From assembly GCF_029227915.1 (NCBI RefSeq), contig NC_079877.1:1488001-1552000 (forward strand): a stretch of 64,000 bases of DNA. The letters run 5' to 3'. This DNA comes from Hydractinia symbiolongicarpus. Its lineage: Eukaryota > Cnidaria > Hydrozoa > Anthoathecata > Hydractiniidae. Every line of letters starts with the position of its first letter. The first letter of the stretch is position 1. A program made the translations under genes and the position numbers. Below are positions 12,290 through 26,088 of the stretch, piece after piece. The notes under the pieces are model-generated. The model searched no databases, was not told the origin of the DNA, and saw only the letters and a program-made list of their open reading frames with translations.

Positions 12290-13345
12290 CATGTGTTTAG
12301 CGATAGTGTTTGGGTATTACTAGGTTGCATCGATTTTAACAGTGAAACGTTTGAATGTGGGACTTAATTGAACAGATTGTGGACTTTGACCTTATAAATG
12401 TGATAAATAAGCCAGTTTGACTACAAGAAATAACGTTGTTCTTAAGGTGACATGATTGCTGGAACTCAGCGATTACACTGGGCGCTGTTGTAGAGCTTTA
12501 TTAAAAAATTAAGATAAATAAGTCATTTTTTACTGTGGGACCAATCCTAGCCGTTAGTTCGCGTTGAAGAAGTAGAGACAGTTTCCAAAACTACATTTCA
12601 TTGACTTTGTAACGGTGTCAATCCGTTTCAGTTACAGCGGTTGCGTGATATATTCGTGCCAACATGTGTTTACATATTTTTTTCCGATATTACTAAGTTG
12701 TATCGCTTTTAACAATGAAACGATTGACTGTGGGACTTAATTGAACTCATTCTGGACTTTGAACTGATAAATGTAATAAATGAGACAATTGGACCCAAGG
12801 AATAACATTTTTCTTAATTTGACGTGATTGCCGGAACTCAGTGATTCCACTGGGCGCTGTGGTAGCGCTTCATTTAAAAATTAAGATAAATACGTTATTC
12901 TTTACTGTGGGACCAATCCTAGCCGTTAGTTCGCGCTGAAGAAATAGAGACTGTTTCAAAAACTACATTTCATTGAATTTCTAGCGGTATCAATCCGATT
13001 GAGTTACAACGGTTGCGTCACATATTCGTACCAACATGTATTTAGCGATATTTTTCTGATATTACTAGGTTGCATCGCTTTTAACAGTGAAACGATTGAC
13101 TGTGGGACTTAATGAACTAACTGTGGGCTTTGACCTGATAAATGTAATAAATGAGACAATTGGACCCCAAGGAATAACATTTTTCTTAATTTGACGTGAT
13201 TGCCGGAAGTCAGTGATTGCACTGGGTGCTGTGGTAGCGCTTTATTTAGAAATTAAGATAAATAAGTTATTTTTTACTGTGGGACCAATCCTAGCTGTTA
13301 GTTCGCGCTGAAGAAATAGAGACTGTTTCAAAAACTACATTTCAT
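12290..13345 (+). repeat. Copy 2 of E-C-A segment (offset 2,980)
   Basis: This is the partner of 9,310-10,365, linked by the same private variants. Minor differences include 'tgcgtgatat' against 'tgcgtgacat' and 'ctttgaactg' against 'ctgtgacctg'. Confidence 0.8.
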
Positions 13346-13819
13346 TGACTTTCTAGCGGTATCAATCCGTTTGAGTTACAAGGGTTGCGTCACATATTCG
13401 TACCAACATGTATTTAGCGATATTTTTCTGATATTACTAGGTTGCATCGCTTTTAACAGTGAAACGATTGGCTGTGGGACGTAATGAACTAACTTTGGAC
13501 TGTGACCTGATAAATGTGATAAATGAGACAATTGCACCCCAAGAAAAAACATTCTTCAAAATTTGACGTGTTTGCCGGAACTCAGTGATTGCACTGGGCG
13601 CTGTGGTAGCGCTTCATTTAAAAATTTAGATAAATAAGTTATTCTTTACAGTGGGACGAATCCTAGCCGTTATCGCGCGCTGAGGAAATAGCGACAGTTT
13701 CAAAAACCACATTTCATTGATTTTCTAACGGTATCAGTCCGTTTGAGTTACAACGGTTGGGTCACATATTCGTACTAACATGTATTTAGCCATATTTTTC
13801 TCATATTACTAGGTTGCAT

Positions 13820-14565
13820 CGCTTTTAACAGTGAAACGATTGACTGTGGGACTTAATTGAACAGATTCCGGACTGTGACTTTATAAATGTTACAAGTGAG
13901 ACAATTGGACTCCAAGAAATAACATTTTTCTTAATTTGACATGATTGCTGGAATTCACCGATTACACTGGGTGCTGTGGTAGCGCTTCATTTAAAAATTA
14001 AGAAAAGAAAGTCATTTTTTACTGTGGGACCAATCCTGGCCGTTAGCACGCGCTGAATGAATAGGAACAGCTTCCAAAACTACATTTGGTTGACTTTCTA
14101 GCGCTATAAATCCGTTTGAGTTACAACGGTTGCGTCACATATTCGTACCAACATGTATTTAGCGATCGTGTTCGGATATTACTAGGTTGCATCGCTTTTA
14201 ACAGTGAAACGATTGACTGTGGGACTTAATTGAACAGATTCCGGACTGTGACTTTATAAATGTTAAAAGTGAGACAATTGGACTCCAAGAAATAACATTT
14301 TTCTTAATTTGACATGATTGCTGGAATTCACCGATTACACTGGGTGCTGTGGTAGCGCTTCATTTAAAAATTAAGAAAAGAAAGTCATTTTTTACTGTGG
14401 GACCAATCCTGGCCGTTAGCACGCGCTGAATGAATAGGAACAGCTTCCAAAACTACATTTGGTTGACTTTCTAGCGCTATAAATCCGTTTGAGTTACAAC
14501 GGTTGCGTCACATATTCGTACCAACATGTATTTAGCGATCGTGTTCGGATATTACTAGGTTGCAT
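13820..14565 (+). repeat. Single-monomer tandem duplication, near-identical
   Basis: The 373-bp units 13,820-14,192 and 14,193-14,565 share the rare combination 'cagattccggactg', 'ggaattcaccg' and 'tagcgctataaatcc'. By eye they differ at one base ('gttacaagtg' against 'gttaaaagtg'). The second unit has a class B switch box joined to a D-type body, which is what a head-to-tail duplication of one unit produces. Confidence 0.88.
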
Positions 14566-17500
14566 CGCTTTTAACAGTGAAACGTTTCACTGTGGGACTT
14601 AATTGAATTGATTGTGGACTTTGACCTTATAAATGTGATGAATAAGCCAGTTTGACTACAAGAAATAACGTTGTTCTTAACCTGACATGATTGCTGGAAC
14701 TCAGCGATTACACTGGGCACTGTTATAGAGCTTTATTTAAAAATTAAGATAAATAAGTCATTTTTTACTGTGGGACCAATCCTAGCCGTTAGTTCGCGTT
14801 GAAGAAGTTGAGACAGTTTCCAAAACTACATTTCATTGACTTTGGAACGGTGTCAATCCGTTTCAGTTACAGCGGTTGCGTCACATATTCGTGCCAACAT
14901 GTGTTTACAAATTTTTTTCCGATATTACTAAGTTGTATCGCTTTTAACAATGAAACGATTGACTGTGGGACTTAATTGAACTCATTCTGGACTGTGACCT
15001 GATAAATGTAATAAATGAGACAATTGGACCCCAAGGAATAACATTTTTCTTAATTTGACGTGATTGCCGGAACTCAGTGATTGCACTGGGCGCTGTGGTA
15101 GCGCTTCATTTAAAAATTAAGATAAATACGTTATTTTTTACTGTGGGACCAATCCTGGCCGTTAGTTCGCGCTGAAGAAATAGAGACTGTTTCAAAAACT
15201 ACATTTCATTGAATTTCTAGCGGTATCAATCCGATTGAGTTACAACGGTTGCGTCACATATTCGTACCAACATGTATTTAGCGATATTTTTCTGATATTA
15301 CTAGGTTGCATCGCTTTTAACAGTGAAACGATTGACTGTGGGACTTAATGAACTAACTTTGGACTGTGATCTGATAAATGTGATAAATGAGACAATTGGA
15401 CTCCAAGAAGTAACATTCTTCTTAATTTGACATGATTGCCGAAACTCAGCGATTACACTGGGTGCTGTGGTAGCGCTTCATTTAAAAATTAAGAAAAGAA
15501 AGTCATTTTTTACTGTGGGACCAATCCTGGCCGTTAGCACGCGCTGAAAGAATAGGAGCAGTTTCCAAAACTACATTTGGTTGACTTTCTAGCGGTATAA
15601 ATCCGTTTGAGTTACAACGGTTGCGTCACATATTCGTACCAACATGTATTTAGCGATCGTGTTCGGATATTACTAGGTTGCATCGCTTTTAACAGTGAAA
15701 CGTTTTACTGTGGGACTTAATTGAACTGATTGTGGACTTTGACCTTATAAATGTGATGAATAAGCCAGTTTGACTACAAGAAATAACGTTGTTCTTAACC
15801 TGACATGATTGCTGGAACTCAGCGATTACACTGGGCGCTGTTGTAGAGCTTTATTTAAAAATTAAGATAAATAAGTCATTTTTTACTGTGGGACCAATCC
15901 TAGCCGTTAGTTCGCGTTGAAGAAGTAGAGACTGTTTCAAAAACTACATTTCATTGAATTTCTAGCGGTATCAATCCGATTGAGTTACAACGGTTGCGTC
16001 ACATATTCGTACCAACATGTATTTAGCGATATTTTTCTGATATTACTATGTTGCATCGCTTTTAACAGTGAAACGATTGGCTGCGAAACGTAAGGAACTA
16101 ACTTTGGACTGTGACCTGATAAATGTGATAAATGAGACAATTGCACCCCAAGAAATAACATTCTTCATAATTTGACGTGTTTGCCGGAACTCAGTGATTG
16201 CACTGGGCGCTGTGGTAGCGCTTCATTTCAAAATTTAGATAAATAAGTTATTCTTTATAGTGGGACGAATCCTAGCCGTTATCGCGCGCTGAAGAAATAG
16301 CGACAGTTTCAAAAACCACATTTTATTGATTTTCTAACGGTATCAGTCCGTTTGAGTTACAACAATTGGGTCACATATTCGTACTAACATGTATTTAGCC
16401 ATATTTTTCTCATATTACTAGGTTGCATCGCTTTTAACAGTGAAACGATTGACTGTGGGACTTAATTGAACTGATTCCGGACTGTGACTTTATAAATGTT
16501 AAAAGTGAGACAATTGGATTCCAAGAAATAACATTCTTCTTAATTTGACATGATTGCTGGAATTCACCGATTACACTGGGCGCTGTGGTAGCGCTTCATT
16601 TAAAAATTTAGATAAATAAGTCATTTCTTACTGTGGGACCAATCCTGGCCGTTAGCACGCGCTGAATAAATAGGAACAGTTTCCAAAACTACATTTCATT
16701 GACTTTCTAGTGATATAAATCCGTTTGAGTTACAACGGTTGCGTCACATATTCGTACCAACATGTATTTAGCGATAGTGTTCGGATATTACTAGGTTGCA
16801 TCGCTTTTAACAGTGAAACGTTTGACTGTGGGACTTTATTGAACTGATTGTGGACTTTAACCTTATAAATGTGATAAGTATGCCAGTTTGACTACAAGAA
16901 ATAAAGTTGTGCTTAATTTGACATGATTGCCGAAACTCAGCGATTACACTGGGTGCTGTGGTAGCGCTTCATTTAAAAATTAAGAAAAGAAAGTCATTTT
17001 TTACTGTGGGACCAATCCTGGCCGTTAGCACGCGCTGAATGAATAGGAACAGCTTCCAAAACTACATTTGGTTGACTTTCTAGCGGTATAAATCCGTTTG
17101 AGTTACAACGGTTGCGTCACATATTCGTACCAACATGTATTTAGCGATCGTGTTCGGATATTACTAGGTTGCATCGCTTTTAACAGTGAAACGTTTCACT
17201 GTGGGACTTAATTGAACTGATTGTGGACTTTGACCTTATAAATGTGATGAATAAGCCAGTTTGACTACAAAAAATAACGTTGTTCTTAACCTGACATGAT
17301 TGCTGGAACTCAGCGATTACACTGGGCGCTGTTGTAGAGCTTTATTTAAAAATTAAGATAAATAAGTCATTTTTTACTGTGGGACCAATCCTAGCCGTTA
17401 GTTCGCGTTGAAGAAGTTGAGACAGTTTCCAAAACTACATTTCATTGACTTTGTAACGGTGTCAATCCGTTTCAGTTACAGCGGTTGCGTCACATATTCG

Positions 17501-18303
17501 TGCCAACATGTGTTTACATATTTTTTCCCGATATTACTAAGTCGCATCGCTTTTAACAATGAAACGATTGACTGTGGGACTTAATTGAACTCATTCTGGA
17601 CTGTGACCTGATAAATGTAATAAACGAGAAAATTGGACCCCAAGGAATAACATTTTTCTTAATTTGACGTGATTGCCGGAACTCAGTGATTGCACTGGGC
17701 GCTGTGGTAGCGCTTCATTTAAAAATTAAGATAAATACGTTATTTTTTACTGTGGGACCAATCCTGGCCGTTAGTTCGCGCTGAAGAAATAGAGACTGTT
17801 TCAAAAACTACATTTCATTGAATATCTAGCGGTATCAATCCGATTGAGTTACAACGGTTGCGTCACATATTCGTACCAACATGTATTTAGCGATATTTTT
17901 CTGATATTACTAGGTTGCATCGCTCTTAACAGTGAAACGATTGACTGTGGGACTTAATGAACTAACTGTGGGCTGTGACCTGAAAAATGTAATAAATGAG
18001 ACAATTCGACCCCAAGGAATAACATTTTTCCTAATTTGACGTGATTGCCGGAACTCAGTGATTGCACTGGGCGCTGTGGTAGCGCTTCATTTAAAAATTT
18101 AGATAAATAAGTCATTCTTTACAGTGGGACGAATCCTAGCCGTTATCGCGCGCTGAAGAAATAGCGACAGTTTCAAAAACCACATTTCATTGATTTTCTA
18201 ACGGTATCAGTCCGTTTGAGTTCAACGGTTGGGTCACATATTCGTACTAACATGTATTTAGCCATATTTTTCTCATATTACTAGGTTGCATCGCTTTTAA
18301 CAG

Positions 18304-20127
18304 TGAAACGATTGACTGTGGGACTTAATGAACTAACTTTGGACTGTGATCTGATAAATGTGATAAATGAGACAATTGGACCCCAAGAAATAACATTCGT
18401 CTTAATTTGACGTGATTGCCGGAACTCAGTGATTGCACTGGGAGCTGTGATAGCGCTTCATTTAAAAATTTAGATAAATAAGTCATTTCTCACTGTGGGA
18501 CCAATCCTGGCCGTTAGCACGCGCTGAATAAATAGGAACAGTTTCCAAAACTACATTTCATTGACTTTCTAGCGGCATAAATCCGTTTGAGTTACAGCGG
18601 TTGCGTCACATATTCGTGCCAACATGTGTTTAGATATTTTTTTCCGATATTACTAAGTTGTATCGCTTTTAACAGTGAAACGATTGACTGTGGGACTTAA
18701 TTGAACCGATTTTGGACTGTGACCTTATAAATGTGATAAGTGAGACAATTGGACTCCAAGAAGTAACATTCTTCTTAATTTGACATGATTGCCGAAACTC
18801 AGCGATTACACTGGGTGCTGTGGTAGCGCTTCATTTAAAAATTAAGATAAATAAGTCATTTTTTACTGTGGGACCAATCCTAGCCGTTAGTTCGCGTTGA
18901 AGAAGTTGAGACAGTTTCCAAAACTACATTTCATTGACTTTGTAACGGTGTCAATCCGTTTCAGTTACAGCGGTTGCGTCACATATTCGTTCCAACATGT
19001 GTTTACATATTTTTTTCAGATATTACTAAGTTGTATCGCTTTTAACAATGAAACGATTGACTGTGGGACTTAATTGAACTCATTCTGGAATGTGACCTGA
19101 TAAATGTAATAAATGAGACAATTGGACCCCAAGGAATAACATTTTTCTTAATTTGACGTGATTGCCGGAACTCAGTGATTGCACTGGGCGCTGTGGTAGC
19201 GCTTCATTTAAAAATTAAGATAAATACGTTATTTTTTACTGTAGGACCAATCCTGGCCGTTAGTTAGCGCTGAAGAAATAGAGACTGTTTCAAAAACTAC
19301 ATTTCATTGAATTTCTAGCGGTATCAATCCGATTGAGTTACAACAGTTGCGTCACATATTCGTACCAACATGTATTTAGCGATATGTTTCTGATATTACT
19401 AGGTTGCATCGATTTTAACAGTGAAACGATTGACTGTGGGACTTAATGAGCTAACTGTGGGCTGTGACCTGATAAATGTAATAAATGAGACAATTGGACC
19501 CCAAGGAATAACATTTTTCTTAATTTGACGTGATTGCCGGGACTCAGTGATTGCACTGGGCGCTGTGGTAGCGCTTTATTTAAAAATTAAGATAAATAAG
19601 TTATTTTTTACTGTGGGACCCATCCTAGCCGTTAGTTCGCGCTGAAGAAATAGAGACTGTTTCAAAAACTACATTTCATTGACTTTCTAGCGGTATCAAT
19701 CCGTTTGAGTTACAAGGGTTGCGTCACATATTCGTACCAACATGTATTTAGCGATATTTTTCCGATATTACTAAGTTGTATCGCTTTTAACAGTGAAACG
19801 ATTGACTGTGGGACTTAATTGAACTCATTCTGGACTGTGACCTTATAAGTGTGATAAGTGAGACAATTGGACTCCAAGAATTAACATTCTTCTTAATTTG
19901 ACATGATTGCCGAAACTCAGCGATTACACTGGGTGCTGTGGTAGCGCTTCATTTAAAAATATAGATAAATAAGTCATTCTTTACCGTGGGACGAATCCTA
20001 GCCGTTATCGCGCGCGGAAGAGATAGCGACAGTTTCAAAAACCACATTTCATTGATTTTCTAACAGTATCAGTCCGTTTGAGTTACAACAGTTGCGTCAC
20101 ATATTCGTACCAACATGTATTTAGCGA
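18304..20127 (+). repeat. Copy 1 of five-monomer segment (offset 2,236)
   Basis: It matches 20,540-22,364 at an offset of 2,236 bases. Private markers are 'attcgttccaac' (about 18,986 and 21,222), 'tagttagcgc' (19,261 and 21,497), 'ttaatgagctaac' and the hybrid A/F switch box 'gcgatatttttccgat'. An E monomer (anchor about 20,154) separates the copies and completes the six-monomer period. Confidence 0.85.
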
Positions 20128-20539
20128 TAGTGTTTGGATATTACTAGGTTGCATCGATTTTAACAGTGAAACGTTTGAATGTGGGACTTAATTGAACAGA
20201 TTTTGGACTTTGACCTTATAAATGTGATAAATAAGCCAGTTTGACTACAAGAAATAACGTTGTTCTTAACCTGACATGATTGCTGGAACTCAGCGATTAC
20301 ACTGGGCGCTGTTGTAGAGCTTTATTTAAAAAATAAGATAAATCAGTCATTTTTTACTGTGGGACCAATCCTAGCCGTTAGTTCGCGTTGAAGAAGTAGA
20401 GACAGTTTCCAAAACTACATTTCATTGACTTTGTAACGGTGTCAATCCGTTTCAGTTACAGCGGTCGCGTCACATATTCGTGCCAAAATGTGTTTACATA
20501 TTTTTTTCCGATATTACTAAGTTGTATCGCTTTTAACAA

Positions 20540-22364
20540 TGAAACGATTGACTGTGGGACTTAATGAACTAACTTTGGACTGTGATCTGATAAATGTGAT
20601 AAATGAGACAATTGGACCCCAAGAAATAACATTCGTCTTAATTTGACGTGATTGCCGGAACTCAGTGATTGCACTGGGAGCTGTGATAGCGCTTCATTTA
20701 AAAATTTAGATAAATAAGTCATTTCTTACTGTGGGACCAATCCTGGCCGTTAGCACGCGCTGAATAAATAGGAACAGTTTCCAAAACTACATTTCATTGA
20801 CTTTCTAGCGGCATAAATCCGTTTGAGTTACAGCGGTTGCGTCACATATTCGTGCCAACATGTGTTTAGATATTTTTTTCCGATATTACTAAGTTGTATC
20901 GCTTTTAACAGTGAAACGATTGACTGTGGGACTTAATTGAACCGATTTTGGACTGTGACCTTATAAGTGTGATAAGTGAGACAATTGGACTCCAAGAAGT
21001 AACATTCTTCTTAATTTGACATGATTGCCGAAACTCAGCGATTACACTGGGTGCTGTGGTAGCGCTTCATTTAAAAATTAAGATAAATAAGTCATTTTTT
21101 ACTGTGGGACCAATCCTAGCCGTTAGTTCGCGTTGAAGAAGTTGAGACAGTTTCCAAAACTACATTTCATTGACTTTGTAACGGTGTCAATCCGTTTCAG
21201 TTACAGCGGTTGCGTCACATATTCGTTCCAACATGTGTTTACATATTTTTTTCCGATATTACTAAGTTGTATCGCTTTTAACAATGAAACGATTGACTGT
21301 GGGACTTAATTGAACTCATTCTGGAATGTGACCTGATAAATGTAATAAATGAGACAATTGGACCCCAAGGAATAACATTTTTCTTAATTTGACGTGATTG
21401 CCGGAACTCAGTGATTGCACTGGGCGCTGTGGTAGCGCTTCATTTAAAAATTAAGATAAATACGTTATTTTTTACTGTAGGACCAATCCTGGCCGTTAGT
21501 TAGCGCTGAAGAAATAGAGACTGTTTCAAAAACTACATTTCATTGAATTTCTAGCGGTATCAATCCGATTGAGTTACAACAGTTGCGTCACATATTCGTA
21601 CCAACATGTATTTAGCGATATGTTTCTGATATTACTAGGTTGCATCGCTTTTAACAGTGAAACGATTGACTGTGGGACTTAATGAGCTAACTGTGGGCTG
21701 TGACCTGATAAATGTAATAAATGAGACAATTGGACCCCAAGGAATAACATTTTTCTTAATTTGACGTGATTGCCGGGACTCAGTGATTGCACTGGGCGCT
21801 GTGGTAGCGCTTTATTTAAAAATTAAGATAAATAAGCTATTTTTTACTGTGGGACCCATCCTAGCCGTTAGTTCGCGCTGAAGAAATAGAGACTGTTTCA
21901 AAAACTACATTTCATTGACTTTCTAGCGGTATCAATCCGTTTGAGTTACAAGGGTTGCGTCACATATTCGTACCAACATGTATTTAGCGATATTTTTCCG
22001 ATATTACTAAGTTGTATCGCTTTTAACAGTGAAACGATTGACTGTGGGACTTAATTGAACTCATTCTGGACTGTGACCTTATAAGTGTGATAAGTGAGAC
22101 AATTGGACTCCAAGAATTAACATTCTTCTTAATTTGACATGATTGCCGAAACTCAGCGATTACACTGGGTGCTGTGGTAGCGCTTCATTTAAAAATATAG
22201 ATAAATAAGTCATTCTTTACCGTGGGACGAATCCTAGCCGTTATCGCGCGCTGAAGAGATAGCGACAGTTTCAAAAACCACATTTCATTGATTTTCTAAC
22301 AGTATCAGTCCGTTTGAGTTACAACAGTTGCGTCACATATTCGTACCAACATGTATTTAGCGAT
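20540..22364 (+). repeat. Copy 2 of five-monomer segment (offset 2,236)
   Basis: This is the partner of 18,304-20,127. It begins inside a monomer whose head is class C ('caatgaaacg') but whose body is that of the D monomer at 18,292, so its left edge is a recombinant unit. It ends where 'gcgatag' in copy 1 is replaced by 'gcgatat'. Confidence 0.85.
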
Positions 22365-23862
22365 ATTTTTCTGATATTACTAGGTTGCATCGCTTTTAAC
22401 AGTGAAACGATTGGCTGTGGGACGTAATGAACTAACTTTGGACTGTGACCTGATAAATGTGATAAATGAGACAATTGCACCCCAAGAAATAACATTCTTC
22501 ATAATTTGACGTGTTTGCCGGAACTCAGTGATTGCACTGGGCGCTGTGGTAGCGCTTCATTTAAAAATTTAGATAAATAAGTTATTCTTTACAGTGGGAC
22601 GAATCCTAGCCGTTATCGCGCGCTGAAGAAATAGCGACAGTTTCAAAAACCACATTTCATTGATTTTCTAGCGGTATAAATCCGTTTGAGTTACAACGGT
22701 TGCGTCACATATTCGTACCAACATGTATTTAGCGATAGTGTTCGGATATCACTAGGTTGCATCGCTTTTAACAGTGAAACGTTTGACTGTGGGACTTTAT
22801 TGAACTGATTGTGGACTTTGACCTTATAAAGGTGATAAGTATGCCAGTTTGACTACAAGAAATAAAGTTGTGCTTAATTTGACATGATTGCCGAAACTCA
22901 GCGATTACACTGGGTGCTGTGGTAGCGCTTCATTTAAAAATTAAGAAAAGAAAGTCATTTTTTACTGTGGGACCAATCCTGGCCGTTAGCACGCGCTGAA
23001 TGAATAGGAACAGCTTCCAAAACTACATTTGGTTGACTTTCTAGCGGTATAAATCCGTTTGAGTTACAACGGTTGCGTCACATATTCGTACCAACATGTA
23101 TTTAGCGATCGTGTTCGTATATTACTAGGTTGCATCGCTTTTAACAGTGAAACGTTTCACTGTGGGACTTAATTGAACTGATTGTGGACTTTGGCCTTAT
23201 AAATGTGATAAATAAGCCAGTTTGACTACAGGAAATAACGTTGTTCTTAACCTGACATGATTGCTGGAACTCAGCGATTACACTGGGCGCTGTTGTAGAG
23301 CTTTATTTAAAAATTATGATAAATAAGTCATTTTTTACTGTGGAACCAATCCTAGCCGTTAGTTCGCGTTGAAGAAGTAGAGACAGTTTCCAAAACTACA
23401 TTTCATTAACTTTCTAGCGGTATCAATCCGTTTGAGTTACAAGGGTTGCGTCACATATTCGTACCAACATGTATTTAGCCATACTTTTCACATATTTCTA
23501 GGTTGCATCGCTTTTAACAGTGAAGCGATTGACTGTGGAACTTAATGAACTAACTTCTGACTGTGACCTGATAAATGTGATAAATGAGACAATTGGACCC
23601 CAAGAAATAACATTCTTCTTCATTTGACGTTATTGCCGGAACTCAGTGTTTGCACTGGGCGCTGTGGTAGCGCTTCATTTAAAAATTTAGATAAGTAAGT
23701 CATTTCTTACTGTGGGACCAATCCTGGCCGTTAGCACGCGCTGATTAAATAGGAACAGTTTCCAAAACTACATTTTATTGTTTTTCTAGTGGTATAAATC
23801 CGTTTGAGTTACAACGGCTGCGTCACATATTCGTACCAACATGTATTTAGCGATAGTGTTCG
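22365..23862 (+). repeat. Transitional monomers A-E-B-D1
   Basis: Four monomers link the left mosaic to the modular right part. The first D1 switch box in the window (near 23,479) appears here, with 'cacatatttctagg' in place of 'tattactagg'. No gene or foreign sequence is visible. Confidence 0.75.
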
Positions 23863-26088
23863 GATATTACTAGGTTGCATCGCTTTTAACAGTGAAACGA
23901 TTGACTGTGGGACTTAATGATTTAACTGTGAGCTGTGACCTGATAAATGTAATAAATGAGACAATTGGACCCCAAGGAATAACATTTTTCTTAATTTGAC
24001 GTGATTGCCGGAACTTAGTGATTGCACTGGGCGCTGTGGTAGCGCTTCATTTAAAAATTTAGAATAATAAGTCATTCTTTACCGTGGGACGAATCCTAGC
24101 CGTTATTGTGCGCTGAAGAATTAGCGACAGTTTCAAAAACCACATTTCATTGATTTTCTAACGGTATCAGTCCGTGTGAGTTACAACTGTTGGGTCACAT
24201 ATTCGTACTAACATGTATTTAGCAATACTTTTCACATGTTACTAGATTGCATCGCTTTTAACAGTGAAGCGATTGACTGTGGAACTTAATGAACTAACTT
24301 TGAACTGTGACCTGATAAATGTGATAAATGAGACAATTGGACGCCAAGAAATAACATTCTTCTTCATTTGACGTTATTGCCGGAACTCAGTGATTGCACT
24401 GGGCGCTGTGGTAGCGCTTCATTTAAAAATATAGATAAATAAGTCATTCTTCACCGTGGGACGAATCCTAGCCGTTATCGCGCGCTGAAGAGATAGCGAG
24501 AGTTTCAAAAACCACATTTCATTGATTTTCTAACGGTATCAGTCCGTTTGAGTTACAACGGTTGGGTCACATATTCGTACTAACATGTGTTTAGCCATAT
24601 TTTTCTCATATTACTATGTTCCATCGCTTTTAACAGTGAAACGATTGACTGTGGGACTTAATGAACTAACTTTGGACTGTGATCTGATAAATGTGATAAA
24701 TGAGACAATTGGACTCCAAGAAATAACATTCTTCTTAATTTGACATGATTACTGGAACTCAGCGATTACACTGGGCGCTATGATAGCGCTTCATTTAAAA
24801 ATTTAGATAAATAAGTCATTTCTTACTGTGGGACCAATCTTGGCCGTTAGCACGCGCTGAATAAATAGGAACAGTTTCCAAAACTACATTTCATGGACTT
24901 TCTAGCGGCATAAATCCGTTTGAGTTACAGCGGTTGCGTCACATATGCGTGCCAACATGTGTTTAGATATTTTTTTCCCATATTACTAAGTTGTATCGCT
25001 TTTAACAATGAAACGATTGACTGTGGGACTTAATTGAACTCATTCTGGACTGTGACCTTATAAATGTGATAAGTGAGCCAACTTGAGCCCAAGAAATAAC
25101 ATTCTTCATAATTTGACGTGTTTGCCGGAACTCAGTGATTGCACTGGGCGCTGTGGTAGCGCTTTATTTAGAAATTAAGTTAAATAAGTTATTTTTTACT
25201 GTGGGACCAATCCTAGCCGTTAGTTCGCGCTGAAGAAATAGAGACTGTTTCAAAAACTACATTTCATTGACTTTCTAGCGGTATCAATCCGTTTGAGTTA
25301 CAAGGGTTGCGTCACATATTCGTACCAACATGTATTTAGCGATATTTTTCTGATATTACTAGGTTGCATCGCTTTTAACAGTGAAACGATTGGCTGTGGG
25401 ACGTAATGAACTAACTTTGGACTGTGACCTGATAAATGTGATAAATGAGACAATTGCACCCCAAGAAATAACATTCTCCATAATTTGACGTGTTTGCCGG
25501 AACTCAGTGATTGCACTGGGCGCTGTGGTAGCGCTTCATTTAAAAATTTAGATAAATAAGTTATTCTTTACAGTGGGACGAATCCTAGCCGTTATCGCGC
25601 GCTGAAGAAATAGCGACAGTTTCAAAAACCACATTTCATTGATTTTCTAACGGTATCAGTCCGTTTGAGTTACAACGGTTGGGTCACATATTCGTACTAA
25701 CATGTATTTAGCCATATTTTTCTCATATTACTAGGTTGCATCGCTTTTAACAGTGAAACGATTGACTGTGGGACTTAATTGAACTGATTCCGGACTGTGA
25801 CTTTATAAATGTTAAAAGAGAGACAATTGGACTCCAAGAAATAACATTTTTCTTAATTTGACATGATTGCTGGAATTCACCGATTACACTGGGCGCTGTG
25901 GTAGCGCTTCATTTAAAAATTTAGATAAATAAGTCATTTCTTACTGTGGGACCAATCCTGGCCGTTAGCACGCGCTGAATGAATAGGAACAGTTTCCAAA
26001 ACTACATTTCATTGACTTTCTAGCGGTATAAATCCGTTTGAGTTACAACGGTTGCGTCACATATTCGTACCAACATGTATTTAGCGAT
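23863..26088 (+). repeat. Copy 1 of E-D1-D-F2-A-D module (offset 7,080)
   Basis: It is nearly identical to 30,943-33,168 at an offset of 7,080 bases. Private markers include 'gatttaactgtgagctgtg', 'attgtgcgctgaag', 'actatgttccatcgc' and 'acttgagcccaag'. The left edge sits at the class E/A switch box and the right edge at 'gcgata|g' against 'gcgatc|g', so both ends fall in the switch box. Confidence 0.88.

Larger units (their letters stand above)
9310..18303 (+). repeat. Irregular mosaic of monomer classes
   Basis: The class order is E C A D E B A E E C A A D B B C A B A D E B C A D. No single higher-order period runs through it. Two internal duplications are clear: about 9,310-10,365 repeated at 12,290-13,345, and the monomer 13,820-14,192 repeated at 14,193-14,565. 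A-D-E-B appears near 10,094 and 16,056, which shows that the tetramer amplified further right already existed here as single copies. No gene is visible. Confidence 0.8.

Noticed and set aside
25298-25516. 72-codon minus-strand frames here and at 26,789, 28,280, 32,378 and 34,987
   Set aside because: These are the same phase of class A monomers in the tetramer array. Near-identity follows DNA duplication, and the frame has no family resemblance or codon evidence.
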